Part shown: positions 1 to 11,159 of the stretch, piece after piece
Position numbering within the stretch: position 1 is the stretch's first letter
Layout of the letters: each line of letters begins with the position of its first letter
NCBI GenBank assembly: GCA_023101725.1
Contig: JALJCO010007141.1
Location: 62,001 to 126,000, forward strand
Direction: 5' to 3'
Length of the DNA: 64,000 nucleotides
From: Atherinomorus stipes
Lineage: Eukaryota; Chordata; Actinopteri; Atheriniformes; Atherinidae
Translations under genes and position numbers: made by a program
Notes under the pieces: model-generated
The model's input: only the letters and a program-made list of their open reading frames with translations
What the model was told of the DNA's origin: nothing
Databases searched by the model: none

Positions 1-219
1 GGGATGATTATGGATTTTTCTGCCATCAGCAAGCGATCCAGATCAACTGAAATATACTAAAAATTGGAACTACGAAGAAAAAGACTATCAGTGTAGTAAA
101 CAACATTATAGAATCCATTTGTGCATGCTCCCGTGCTGGCTTGGTTGGTGGCTGCAGTTACCTGCAGTGCCAGTCGCTGCACTCGTGAGTCTCATTTCTT
201 AATACTGCCTAAAGTCCCT
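1..219 (-). mobile_element. TTAA-flanked element, family B, truncated by window edge
   Basis: Read on the minus strand, this segment starts after TTAA (220-223) with AGGGACTTTAGGCAG and matches the left part of the element at 18463-18944: both share the ATGAGACT block, the GCAGGTAACTGCAGCCACCA block and the stretch with GATCTGGATC. The match covers roughly 220 bp with scattered substitutions and small indels. TTAA next to a terminal AGGG fits piggyBac- or Kolobok-type insertion, but no transposase is visible. The other end lies outside the window. Confidence 0.6.
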
Positions 220-569
220 TTAAGTATTTCAGTGTTTACTATTCGGATAAACGGCGCAAAAGCTTATGGTTGAAAACGTAGTTCGAAACTCCATGTTTGT
301 AGCCCTAGATGCATTGCATATGTGGCATGAAACTCCATGTTTGTAGTCCTAAATGAGTGAACCCCGGTTAGAGGTAAGGGCTTCGGTAAAAGCCCGGACT
401 TCATTCCCCAGCAGTCAGTGGGCCAAATAAAACAAAGTAGCTTCCGGTCTGCAGCGGAAGAGGGCAGCGCTCCTGGGAGAAAGAAAAGGAACCGGACGGG
501 AGGGGCAAGCTAGTTCAGTCTGTCCGTTCTGTTTGGTGAGTTAGCACAGGATTGGAGAGTCAACGTCAC

Positions 570-1291
570 TTGTTTTTACCAAGGGCCAAACTCCGCCTCA
601 GAACAGTGAAGCTCGCTTCCTTGTTGCAAATAGTGTAATCCTCCCTTCATCCGCTAGGGGCTGGCTCCAAGAGCGAGCAAATCCCCATAGACTCCCATGT
701 TAAAAACGCCAACTTCACAGCAGAAATAAACAGGTTTACAGCCTGGTTCAAAAAATCATTTTAAGTTTATTAGGTCAGGTTTACCTTCATGTCAACTGTG
801 AGGGGGGGTGAATTTTTTTTATAACTCATTCGTTTAGATGTTATTTATTCTTCAAATTACACATAATTAAGGGCGTGTCCTTATGATTGACATGCGGCAG
901 ACCGGAAGCTCCGCCTGCCGACCGAAGGCTCCTAGTTAGCTCCTTCTTTGCTCTTAATAAGGTCTCAGTTTGTTACAGAGTCGCACAACGGCGGTGTTTA
1001 GTCAGCGAATTGCAAGTCTAAGCATGTCTTACCTTAACCATGCCGCTTAGGGGGCTTATCTTTGTTAGCTCCTCTTAGTTTTGTGTTAGCTCTGTTAGCG
1101 TTTAGCCCACAGTACGTCAGCTGTCAATCATTTGCCCCGCGGCCGCGCTGTGCCCATTTTAGGATTTTCCTGGAGTGACGACGTACGTGACACGGCAAGA
1201 TGGCGACGGTAAGACACGCCCAACTGGCTTCACATTTCTCTATTCAGAAGAGACCGGAAGCTACGTCCAGTAATTATATACAGTCTATGGT
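570..1291 (+). repeat. Dispersed repeat A, copy 1
   Basis: About 0.7 kb, collinear with 28627-29338 and 58996-59692. Shared landmarks in order are CCCATAGACTCCCATGTTAA, TTCACAGCAGAAAT, GTTTACAGCCTGGTT, TACCTTCATGTCAACTGTG, GCAGAGTCGCACAACGG-like, CTTAGGGGGCTTA, GTTAGCGTTTAGCCCA, CACGCCCAACTGGCTTCAC and a terminal AGTCTATGG. CCATAGACT near the start and AGTCTATGG at the end are reverse complements, which suggests short inverted termini of a non-autonomous DNA transposon. No coding capacity is conserved between copies. The family is not identified. Confidence 0.75.
1197..1209 (+). promoter_or_regulatory. YY1-like AAGATGGCGACGG motif in repeat A
   Basis: AAGATGGCGACGG follows a GACGTACGTGAC block and is kept exactly in copy 2 (29232-29244); copy 3 is diverged. 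The core AAnATGGCG is the classical YY1 recognition pattern and is frequent in promoters and 5' ends of mobile elements. In this copy the ATG is followed by GTAAG, which could also be a splice donor. Binding is inferred only. Confidence 0.3.
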
Positions 1292-4200
1292 TTTTACTTA
1301 TTAACATCCTTATATTGTAATAAACGTGTAACTTTAAGCATCAGAGGCACCTCTGTGATCCTTCAATCCCGTGCCTGCTTCATGCGGGTGACCGGACCAA
1401 CATCCGCAGTTCTGGAGCCCGGAGCTTCCTGCCGAGATTTCAGGTCGGTGTTTCGGGAAATGTCTCAGCGCAGTGTCATCTTTGTGACTTACACTAACAA
1501 ACTAGCCTTCTGATTGAGCATAAGCTGATTAGCAACGACAAGCTTATCAAAAATATTTTCTTCTATCTTATAAAGACAACAGAGCGACGTAGAGAGGGGA
1601 GGGGGAGGAGGCAGAGCGGCTTCTGCGTTCAAATGTTCCCATTTAAATTGGTTAAACACAAACGCAGCACACATCTCTCTAATTAGCAGGTTTAAAAAAA
1701 AGATGAGCTCGGTCCGGCCTGAGGTAATGATCTAATCATTGGACTGACGCCCGGCCCTCGGGCCATCGGGTCCCCCAGGCCTGGGGCTCCAGTGCAAGGC
1801 TCTAACACTTTACGGCTGATTCACACTAGGTCCATCTGTGCTGCAGTTTTCTTCTGACTTCAGCAGCATATCTGATGTTAATTAGGCTCCGCCTCTCTCT
1901 GTTCATGTGAAAAGCAGATGTCTGACAACAGAGTATCCTACCACTGTTGCGCTGCTTGAGGCGACAATGTAACTTCAATTAATAAATTCTGACGTCGTCA
2001 TCATCAGCATGTGGTATTGTGGTAGGTCGGAAGTGTCAAAATCTCTACCGTTTATATAGTTTCTACCATATACCATATATACCGCCTACCCTTACCTTAT
2101 GTTCAATGATTTCTTTATATGCAGAAATAATTATTCCAGCTTTGAGAGGTTTTGCTGGAAGCATGGTGTTGTGTTGCACTGAGATTGAACAGAACTTGAA
2201 TTAATCAGAGGCTTTGCAAACAGCAGAAGTCTGACACCTTTACACATGTGGACAGGCTACTAAATGCATCCAAAATGTCATGACATTTCGGAAAGTGCCT
2301 CCCTGCTCTCCTTCAGAGTTAGACGAAGGTACAGCTATCACCCCAAAATGAGGAAAAGCCAAGAGAGTATGAAAAATAAATTTAAAAAGAAATAAATAAG
2401 TAAGAAAGGATGTGATTCTTATACTTATTATAACTTTTATTCCATTGCAGACAGAATACATCAAAGATATTCAATGTTTTGGTGTAAAAACTTTATTTCA
2501 TTTCTTACTGTTGATGTTTGATGCTTTCTTTGTTTTCATCAAACATTTTCAAACCCATGCAGATGAGAACGTTCGGCCATTTTTCACTTTATCTATGTTG
2601 TCAGGTGATGTAAAAATAGAGAAAAAGTGTTTTTAATTCCCATATATTTTCTTTAGGAGAGGATTTTCTTTTTTTTTTTTTTTTTTTACCAATTATGCAT
2701 CTTTTTTTCTTTTTTTTTAATTTTCTGTCCATTTGTAAAATATAACCAGGTGCCCATTTATGAGTTAAAGTCCTGCACTTACAAAACATTTTAGATTAGT
2801 GGGTTCTGATTGTATTTCTGTGATATCTTAGACCTGAAGCTTGGTGGCAATCTTTGAAAAACGGTTCGAGCAAAAACGTTTTTGAAAAAAACACTGCAAT
2901 GCAGTCGCCTGAAATCATGCCTTCAACCATGCCGATGGTTTATGAACAGGTTGGTGAAGATAACCAATATCAACTAAGTGGATAGATTGTTAGCAAGCAC
3001 TGAGCGGCGCACAGAGCGGTGACATGCGGAGGGGGGGGGGGGGGGACAGAGACGAGACATAGATTGGTTCTTTCTATACGGTGTAAATGACCAATTCCTG
3101 CCATGCAGTGTTGATGGCAGAGGTTGGTCAGAGTGTTTACAAACCTGCAGCTCTCACAGAGGTCTGATTTTTTTCTTATCTTTTATGAATACATAATTTA
3201 TTGACTATTGTCAGAATGGAAGGACCATTTCACCCACTATAACAAAAAGTGTTTCTGAACAGGATTACCAAATGTGATATCAGGAAGGATCATGACTGTT
3301 GCGATGTCACAGCTATATACTATTGTTTTTTCTGTGGATCATCACAGGTTTTACACAAAACTTCCACTTTTCTTTTGCTAACTACATAAACATGCTTTTT
3401 AGGGACAAGAGTTGAAATTTGACACCACCCAGGATGCTTTGCTGCTCAAACTCCTAGAAATTCAAGGAGTACCAAATGCCTGTGGTGTAAACACTTTTCC
3501 AATTATCCGCTATTGCTGGGTCCTCCTCACATGAAGGCAGCTGAGGGAGGCAGGTGTGCGTTGTTGGATAATAAAAGAGATGCTGGAGGCAAACAGCAGT
3601 GAGAAGCGATGCTTCTCTGCAGAGCTTCTGTTCAACACTGACGGCCATGTACAGCAGGTCAGTGAGCTAAATTATCTCATTGTATGCCATCAAGACTGAC
3701 AGGTCTGCACCCTCATAGCTGAATGCGAATACATAAACCTGTTATGAGCTGTCAGTGTCCATAGGAGCCTGCGCCTCCATCTGAATGCATGTGTGGGCGT
3801 GTGCAAGCACATGCAGATATGTTTATGTGGGCGCCTGCATATACTGTGTGTCATAGAGGCCACAATAAAAGCTCCGGAGCTGCGGGACTCATAATTCAGC
3901 TGTGAGGCTGCCTTCGCTCCGGTTTCCCCACAGAGACAAGAATTTACGTCTGCATTAACAAACCAACAGCCAACAAAGCCGAATGGCAGTTTCTGTCTTA
4001 GTTATATCAAAATGACCTCAGTGAACCTTGATTATAGTTACATCCAAGACAAGAATGTAGTCCAGCTCAGTTGGATCCAGAGGGGGGTGGGTGGTTTCTT
4101 TGCTTAATAACAAATCAATCCTCAATTCTCTGCCTCATTTTATGCTACGAGCAAACTCCCACAGAGCCTTGAAATCCTGTTTAATAATCAAGCATGAAAA

Positions 4201-5050
4201 GCTGTGGATAATAGACTATTATGAGATGTTGGAAGAAGAGGAGATAAGCTGATGCTGTAATTGAAAATATCATTCCCATCATATGTACCGAGGGAGCACA
4301 GTGGTAAGATCTGTTAGTCACACACAGACCTTATCTCATCCATGCTTTCATGGGCAAACAGATGTGAAATCCAATCCTAGTCAGACTAACATGCCACAAA
4401 TATGCTAATCGTTTTATTAACAGATTCATTTAGTCACAGTTTATTAAGATTTTTAAGATAGTGTCACCAATATTTGCAGAATTTCCAAGTATTGAAAGAG
4501 CTGCAAAGATGCTCAGGACCAGAACATGTCAAATACTTTTGGAACAGATAAGAATCCATGTGGATCGGGATGGAACAGGGATTGTTCCTTCATACTCGGG
4601 GATATAATCCCTTTCCTGATTCCAAATATTTGAAGAGTAAAATAAACTGATTATTAATGAGTAAAACATTTAACATTAAAGTGAAAGAAAAGGAAGCAAA
4701 GCCTGAATTAATAAAAGAAAATGGTGCATAAGATTGACCATCTTACGGCAGGGTTAAAAAAGCAGGAACAAAATGAAATAATCATTAAAAAAAGAAGAAG
4801 AACAGATGTGAATCAGTTGAATTTTTTGATGTTTGCTTTAGTCTTATACTTCTTCATGTGATCAAATCGACCTATAAGGAAGTAAACTAAGTCTAACTAA
4901 GCAGAGAGGAACATTTCCCAACCTGGCAGATTAATAGGCCACATAACAGTAACTCTGATATCCCTCACTTATTGTATAAACAGTGGCCATTTATTTGGAA
5001 AACCATTAAGTTGTTGTTGGATTGTTCCTTTTTTTTCTTATTTAGTGCTA
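1292..5050. other. Non-genic stretch, mostly unique-looking
   Basis: I see no supportable gene. The region holds a GC-rich inverted patch near 1750-1790, T-rich tracts at 2669-2688 and 2701-2719, and a 15-base G run at 3031-3045. The interval 3700-4350 has no recognisable repeat and could be old unique sequence. Open frames here are 61-74 codons and have no motif. Confidence 0.5.
3031..3045 (+). repeat. Poly-G homopolymer
   Basis: Fifteen consecutive G. Similar runs occur at 12009-12023 (G), 32537-32549 (C) and 33907-33917 (G). They are length-unstable and prone to sequencing error. Confidence 0.9.
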
Positions 5051-5054
5051 AACC

Positions 5055-5235
5055 TGGTTTATCTTGTTTATTAAACGTAGCAAGGTATGCAACGGAGGGC
5101 CCGGGCAGGATTTGATCCCCAGAGTCCCTGGTGAGAGTCATGCACGCTAACCATTCAGCCAAAGGGACATCCCTGTGGCCAAGTAGCCAGGGCACATGAT
5201 CAATTGGAAGCAGTGACAGGACCCCACACTGTCAC
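5055..5235 (-). mobile_element. tRNA-Glu-like SINE copy
   Basis: On the minus strand a tRNA-like body reads GATGTCCCTTTGGCTGAATG, then GACTCTCACCAGGGACT, then GGGGATCAAATCC. This gives an A-box-like segment (TGGCTGAATGG), a CTC-containing anticodon-like region and a B box. The pattern resembles tRNA-Glu(CTC), but stem pairing is degraded. A second copy at 38370-38545 shares the tRNA-like part and about 60 bp of upstream sequence (GATCATGTGCCCTGGCTACTTG), so this is a dispersed repeat and not an isolated tRNA gene. It is followed by an A-rich tail on the same strand. Confidence 0.65.
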
Positions 5236-5469
5236 ATAAAGGAGGAACAAAGGTCATAACAGAAAAGAAAAAAAATGTAAGAAGAGAGCAATCTTTTACT
5301 GAACAAAAGGTTAAACCTCATCTTTAAAAATATATTTTTGATGTATTCTAAACACAAAACAGGCTTTTGAGACAAAGGGTTTGTGAACTACAGATGGGTA
5401 ATTTTTTATTAAATTTTTTAGTCATTCATTGTGAAAAATAAAATCTTTTATGCAATATTTGTGTCACTA

Positions 5470-5790
5470 CGTGACTGGTTCATCTTAGGTCGTTTTCACA
5501 CATATTTGGGTCAATCCAGGTGCTTCCGCAGCAGTGAAAAGGTTACAATGTTTCAATTTTCAACTAATACGGCTCCGTTTCACATATCCCTTTTAATCAC
5601 CATGCCCAGCAGTCGCTCTACAGATAGGAGCATTGTGTATCCATGGCGACCTGGGGTCCATTACACGAAGCAGGTTCAACTCTGTAACCCTGAACTCTGA
5701 GTTGATCTGCTCTGAGATACGAAACTCTGAGTTTTCAGAGACCCAGAGACAGAGACAGCTGTAAGGTTAAATTATCAGGTGAGACAATCT
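5470..5790. repeat. Possible DNA-transposon remnant with AACTCTGAGTT palindromes
   Basis: The stretch begins with GGTCGTTTTCACAC and ends in a cluster of palindromic blocks (AACTCTGAGTT, CTCTGAGAT, AACTCTGAGTTTTCAGAG) after GTCCATTACACGAAGCAGG. I recall similar blocks in fish Harbinger/ISL2EU-type repeats, but I cannot show paired termini or a target duplication here. The 89-codon frame across it has no motif. Confidence 0.3.
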
Positions 5791-5924
5791 CTCGGAAACA
5801 GAGAGCCAGGACCTCCTATGGAATGCCATTTTATTCATAATTAAATAAATAAATACCAAAATAAATAAGTGTTCCACAATATAAATATATATAAAATGCA
5901 CAAAATAATTGTTTCCATATTTAT

Positions 5925-6405
5925 TTATTTAGTCTGCCCCCAGGTCTACCTTCATTTCCCATGATTGGGCTTTTTGCAGCAGATTGCTTCTTGTTGTTGT
6001 GTGTGGTGGCTTTTGTCCGTCCCTTACAAAGCTGACTGATTGTATTGATCTCCATGTGGTTGGCGTTTCTTGCGTGTCTCCTGCTCCAGGGTGTCAACAA
6101 GTGCCATGAGCACCTTATCATTGCACCACCTGTACTTACCTTGGACAAGTGATGTCTTACACCCTGACAGGATGTGTGCCAAGGTACCCCTCTCCCCACA
6201 GAGCTTACACAGAGGGTCCTTTCTCATACCCCTCTTGTGCAAGTTTGTCAGGGTCGGGAGTGTATCATACACCAACCTTAGCATAAATGAAATACAGAAA
6301 GGTTCTAATCTCCACAGATCTCCCCATGTGATCATCTTCTAGGGTAGGTCTCATATGGTCCATGCACCCTGGAACGCTAGCTCCACTGCCCTTGCCCTGC
6401 CCTTA
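5925..6405 (-). pseudogene. Retroelement reverse-transcriptase C-terminal tail, decayed
   Basis: Minus-strand translation gives QGAWTI, stop, DLP, stop, KMITWGDLWRLEPF, continues to a C-x2-C-x7-H-x4-C zinc knuckle (CKLCGERGTLAHILSGC), and then has KYRWCNDKVL. This matches the recalled pattern found after the RT domain of some metazoan non-LTR elements (zf-RVT-like). After HGDQYNQSA the frame stops, and the conserved continuation FVRDGQKPPHTTTR...AQSWEMKVDLGAD is in the next frame, so a frameshift lies near 6025-6035. With two stops and one frameshift it is dead. The polymerase domain is absent. Confidence 0.7.
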
Positions 6406-7055
6406 TTGAATAATGGCTCTTGTTCTTGGATCCTGCCTCCCCCCATTGTTGGACTTGGGAAGTTGCAAGACCCTGTCTTCCTGTGCATAGTGTTCCAAAG
6501 TTAGTTCTTACCACTCAGCTGTGCCAGCTGTGTCCCATTCAGCTTTGATTCCTGAAATAACTGCTCCACCACCAAATAATTGGCCACACCCACTTCATCA
6601 ACTAATTTAGACACAAGTTTATTTTATTTATAATGAAGGAGCAGTGATGTCCAAAAAGAGTGTTATATGACTTTCAATGTGCTATTAGCTGTCTTTGTCC
6701 TTTTTGGAATGAATAAAAATTTTCCCATAGAGTAAAATAACAAAATGTCAAAAAGATATAAAAATAACTGTTCTTATGAAAAGGCTATCATACTTTAATT
6801 TATTAATATTGACCCTAAAAACAATTTACTACAGGTAAGGTTTTGCCCACTCAAGTAATACTGATATTTGGTCTGGGCCAAGGACTACTCATCCTGCTTT
6901 GTTTTTTGTCTACTTGAATTTGAGAAATGTAAGGCAAGGTTATTTACATAGCAATCGAGCTAGCAAATTTGGAGCTAATACTAATGGTGAAGAATACTGA
7001 TGTTGACATAGTAACCAGATGTAAATATTTAATTTAAAGATAGTATTACCTTTAA

Positions 7056-7823
7056 AGTAACACTGTGTAACTTTAAACATGTGTTTCTGAGTCATTTGAT
7101 GGCATGGTGACAGCTTTGCACATTTCTGGGGCTGTTATTATAACCTGATTTACATCATCTGGGTGCGTTCAACAAGTACACGCGGGGGCGTTCCCTTTCC
7201 TCACGCACTCCATCTGAGTAAGGCGACAGTTATAGGTGATTTCGTCTGGTTAGAGAATAATAGGAGCCAATCACTAATCGCGGGTGGGACTTTTGAAGGA
7301 TGGGCGGCGTTTTGGCCGGATGTGATGTAGAAGCACAGGCGACAGCAGTGTAGTCAGTCAGTTATTTCAGACAACAACAATCATGGCGGCTTGCCGTAGG
7401 AATCAGAGCGACGAAATTGATTTGGCTATTGCATATGTTGCCTTTTATCCGGAGGTTTTCTTTGCACATTCGACAAAAGTCGTTCACAGACTGTACACCG
7501 CTCGTACTAGCTGTCGCCGCCGCCGCCATGTTGTTTGACTGAAGCTTTTTGAGCTTGATAACATGTTTTGATAACTCGATCCTCTATGCGTGGTGGCTCT
7601 GGTGTCGCTCTGAGTTGCGTCACGGGTTGCGTCATTCGGTTCAACGTGAGTGGCTGAAGTAGCGTGTCAGTCAAGATGACGGACAGATCTTCTATCCAAT
7701 CACATGCAAGAGTTTTAGAAAAAAAAGACTAATTTGAAATGACATCGGGTTAACTCCCTCCCCAGATGGTATTGCAAATACCAGGTGGCGGGAGTCAGGT
7801 TACTGTTATTATGCAGTGTCCCT
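7056..7823 (+). mobile_element. Possible TTAA-type element with small ORF
   Basis: The left end is TTAA (7052-7055) followed by AGTAACACTGTGTAAC. The right end reads TTATGCAGTGTCCCT, whose reverse complement AGGGACACTGCATAA resembles the left terminus with several changes. The right-hand TTAA is not preserved (AAAA follows), so the boundary is tentative. The interior holds GC-rich promoter-like sequence, CGCCGCCGCC and a Kozak-strong ATG at 7383. Its layout resembles the better-supported TTAA element at 48297-49799. Confidence 0.4.
7383..7538 (+). CDS. Small ORF (51 codons) inside possible TTAA element
   Basis: The ATG has A at -3 and G at +4. The frame begins MAACRRNQSDEIDLAIAYVA and ends in an Arg-rich segment (RRRRHVV) before TGA. 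It could be a first exon or an N-terminal piece of a lost transposon gene, or chance. I do not recognise the protein, and no second copy exists in the window to test conservation. Confidence 0.2.
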   Translation: MAACRRNQSDEIDLAIAYVAFYPEVFFAHSTKVVHRLYTARTSCRRRRHVV

Positions 7824-8089
7824 AAAAAAAGAAGAACAGACTTCATAACTTTTTCTTGCAGGTGACTATGTTAGCTTACAGCTGAGTTCTGCTGCATGCA
7901 CGCAACTGGATATCAACACACTGGCTGTTTAAAATGCGTCTTGGTCCAGTTCATCAAAGAAAACATTATCAGAGAGTGAAAGGAAAGAGAGAAAGAGACA
8001 GAGCAAGAAATAGGCGTCAACGTGAGACTGATTTTTACTGACTGGAAAGAGTTCAGAGAACATGATGTGAGATGGATCCAGAACTAGCT

Positions 8090-8780
8090 GTTGTTAGGTT
8101 GGCTTCACTGAGCCAAATCTGAGCTGTGGTTTTGGGGGTATAATATGATCTGTTGTGCACTGATGAGGCCATGTGAATGTCAAGAGCGAGTATCAAAGTA
8201 CCTGTTCGAGGGGCAGTCAGCTTGTGTATTTGTTGAAAAACAGTTGAATCAGACAGCAGCTTATCATTCTACGTAATTCATGGTCTCCAATGGGCTATAT
8301 GCACGGTTCCACTACTTCCTGAACTTCAGACAGCACCTTTGCTTCCTGTCTTTCATTATTGGACAAACTGAATAATCCAGGTGTGTTTGGCCAGTTACTG
8401 AGATCAGACACACCTGGATTAATCAGTTTGTCCAATATTGAAAGACAGGAAGCAAAAGTGCTGTCTGAAGTTCAGGAAGTAGTGGAGCCGTGCATATAGC
8501 CCATTATAGCACACCATCAAGAAAACAGCCCCCCCGCCCCAGCTGATGCACCTGCGAATTGAGCGAGTGTGACTGCCGAACATGGGTGAATTCAGGTTGG
8601 GGTTTTTCGAGCAAATGGATTTTGAAAAAAAAAAAATAAATCCTGCAGCAACACTGAAGGAGGCGACCACAACATTGTCATTACCTGGAAGTTTATTTTC
8701 TAAATGCTGTCTAGTCTGATAAACGTACGTTCACTGTCTGAGGTGCCCATGATGTTAACAGATCGCCCCTTAATCTCTGA
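8090..8780 (+). repeat. Mosaic dispersed repeat E, interrupted by a foldback
   Basis: Segment 8120-8285 matches the reverse complement of 24700-24850 (TGTGAATGTC, ACAGTTGAA, CAGACAGCAGCTTATCATTC). Segment 8572-8690 matches the reverse complement of 60010-60115 (GAACATGGGTGAATTCAGG, GCAGCAACACTGAAGGAGG). Segment 8640-8775 matches the reverse complement of 24345-24480. The 8289-8505 palindrome sits between these parts and looks like a later insertion. The class is not identified. Confidence 0.6.
8289..8505. mobile_element. Foldback element, near-perfect palindrome
   Basis: The left arm begins AATGGGCTATATGCACGG and the right arm ends with its near reverse complement, CCGTGCATATAGCCCATT. Arms of about 95 bp flank a roughly 20-base spacer (GGCCAGTTACTGAGATCAG). 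A full second copy is at 39259-39474 and a right-half copy with the same spacer is at 14702-14824. There is no coding frame. Transcribed RNA would fold into one long hairpin. Confidence 0.8.
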
Positions 8781-8899
8781 CCACTAGCTACCTGCAGGTT
8801 GACTCACCTTCTCTAAATAAGCTTATAGCCACATAAGGTTGTAGCCCATGAAAAATTAAGTCAACATGGTCTCTCGCCAGATCATATCAATACCGTACG

Positions 8900-9160
8900 C
8901 AACTCAACTCAACTCAACTTCAATTTTATTGTCAAGTGGGCTGCATGTGGACATATGGCACAGATGAAATTACATCTCTCTCGATCCACGGTGCATTCAA
9001 TAAAATACAATAAACTAGATAAAAACACATAAAAGATAAAAATATTAAAATATAAGAATCCGCCCGGTGGCAATAGTGCAAATAATGCATATGGCAGAGT
9101 AAACTGAATAGCAGTCCTGATGGATACGATAGTGCAATATGTAGTAGTGTCATTTAGTAC
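8900..9160 (-). mobile_element. LINE 3'-end-like remnant (antisense)
   Basis: CAACTCAACTCAACTCAAC is followed by TTCAATTTTATTGTCAAG, then sequence rich in short A/T blocks with GTGCAAATAATGC and AGTGCAATATG. A leading TTTTATTGTCA in this orientation is typical of the 3' terminus of fish non-LTR elements read backwards. No RT sequence is left. The 73-codon minus-strand frame has no domain. Confidence 0.4.
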
Positions 9161-9221
9161 AACCCTTTTAGTGAGAAGGGAAATCTGGCATGCCCCTGAT
9201 GCAAGTGAGGTCTTCCATGCT

Positions 9222-9284
9222 GTTTAATCCATACTCCACACCATTTAATCCAAGCTCCTCACCATTTAATCCATATTCCACATC
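9222..9284 (+). repeat. 21-bp minisatellite, three units
   Basis: Three consecutive 21-bp units of the form (A/G)TTTAATCCATACTCCACACC, with a few substitutions each. Confidence 0.85.
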
Positions 9285-9299
9285 TCTCCACTTGTGTTT

Positions 9300-10660
9300 T
9301 TTGGTTTTGAGAAGGCTAAAAATACAACATCACCCAAACATTCTGGATATCTGTCATCACACTTGAAAATCCCATCTATGCCCCGTCTGTGGAAGTGAAG
9401 GTTGCCAGAAACTCCTTTCTTTAGTTACCATTGCTAATGTATGATTGGTCAGTGGCAGTTTTGGGGCGGGGCTGGTGAAGGTAAATTGACATGTATGGCA
9501 ATATTTACTACAAGAAATAGTTTACACTGCTATGTCATCACTCCTTTAAATAATTTTTTATCGAGATTGTTTCATGGGTTTGTACAAATAAGTCAATTTT
9601 GCACCACTTTGTTAGAGCAAAGACATTTAGGGAATTCATAAATTGCTTCCTTACATTGCTGCTAGTCATTTACATCCCACAATCTGCACATCAGTGGTTG
9701 TTCATCACTTGTGGTTCAAACCAGACCTGAAAGGAACTAATTCTTTTAAGGCAATAATGTGATTAACACAAAAACAAAGGTTTTATTAGATGCAGTCCAG
9801 CTTTTTTTCACAGGTTTGTTACACAGACGTGGATTACTGAGAATTTTACCTCATCTTCAATTGGATTTTGTAAATAGCTTCTATTGCCAACAGCAACAAC
9901 GCCAACTCATAGGAGACTCATAAGATGTGAAGCAATAATCCTCATTGAATTTGAACTGTGGGGCCTGTTCAGGTTCACGGTGACACACAGAGAAGGAAGC
10001 AGCATGCACAGAAGCACAAAATGCTTTCAGGCTGGTTGAATTAACAACAACCTTTGAGTCATTATTAAACTGCTGATCACAAAATTTAGGCTTCAGAGGA
10101 ATGACTTTCATGTTGTTTACATCTGCTGACTGTTTTATCTGGTCAGGGCCATGCTGACAATAGAGATCATTAAGAAAAGGTTCCATGTATCACACTAATT
10201 TCATGCTTTCCCAAAGATTTTCTGTACTTTCTCCAAATTAATTGGATCCTGCTAGTCTGAAGGTAGGTTTTTCACACATTTACTCTTCAGGTGTCAACCA
10301 TCTGTTGTTCATCTCAAACATGATGTGGTAAGTTAAGTTCCAGGGTATAAATAAAATAAAAAGACATAATGTCAGCTTTAACTACCACGATGCTACAGCT
10401 GCAGATGTTCTGATTCATTTGTCTAGCATTAAACCATGTTAAAAAATGATGTTGTTATTTAATTAGATAATGAAAACTTGAGGAGTTAACCTCACCCCTC
10501 ATGAGAAATGATTTTGACCCGATGCGGCATGTCTGCAGTCCTGTATGCAGGATTCTTTTAGCCATCAGTGCATAAAGCTGCCAGTTAATACCTGCTTTTC
10601 AGACATGCTAAGTTACATGCAATTTTTTGTGCCCGCTCTCCGTTGCATGGTTGATAAATC
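9300..10660. other. Gene-free stretch with one unassigned 101-codon frame
   Basis: The minus-strand frame 9881-10186 (starting MEPFLNDLYCQHGPDQ) is the longest here. It shows no motif, signal peptide, membrane segment or repeat relationship, and I cannot tell it from a chance frame. The rest is A/T-rich with no repeat that I can pair inside the window. Confidence 0.4.
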
Positions 10661-10670
10661 ACATTGTGTG

Positions 10671-11159
10671 TGCTAAGCTGAGTTGTTTGCAAAGTCTCCT
10701 CCCAATATTTTGCACGTTCTGGCAGAAACACCTATATTGGATATTAATCTGCTGCAGACATGCAAAATGCATAGCGGGCTATTTTGCCCATTAACAGGTG
10801 CAAAAATTCTTTTGCCCTGCTTTGTAAATCAGCTCCGATGGATTATTGCGTGTGTAATGAAGACAGCGCTCGTTTAAGCATGCGCAAACCTTTCGTAAAT
10901 CAGGGCCATTGGGTGTTCAAAGCTAAGTTTGCTAATCTCCTCCCAATATCTTGCATGTAGTGGAAGAAAATGCCCAAACTGCATATTTATCAACAGCAGA
11001 TGGGCAAAATGAATTGTGGGTGCTATTTTGTCCGCTCAACAGGTGCAATTCTCGTTGCGCCTTAGTAGTAAATGAGCTGTGGCCAAATATTGTGTGTGCA
11101 ATCAGGTTAGCACTCATTTTACTGCTGTACACGAAAACCTTTCATAAATCAGGGCCATT
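10671..11159 (+). repeat. Diverged tandem duplication, two units of about 245 bp
   Basis: Unit 1 (10671-10910) and unit 2 (10911-11159) are collinear. Both have TCTCCTCCCAATAT near the start, then TTGCA(C/T)GT, then a run with ATTTTG(C/T)CC and CAACAGGTGCAA-like blocks. Both end AAACCTTTC(G/A)TAAATCAGGG plus CCATT. Divergence is moderate, so the duplication is old. Confidence 0.75.

Noticed and set aside
9222..9284. CRISPR-like direct repeats
   Set aside because: Units abut with no spacers, and the window is clearly from an animal genome; this is a minisatellite.
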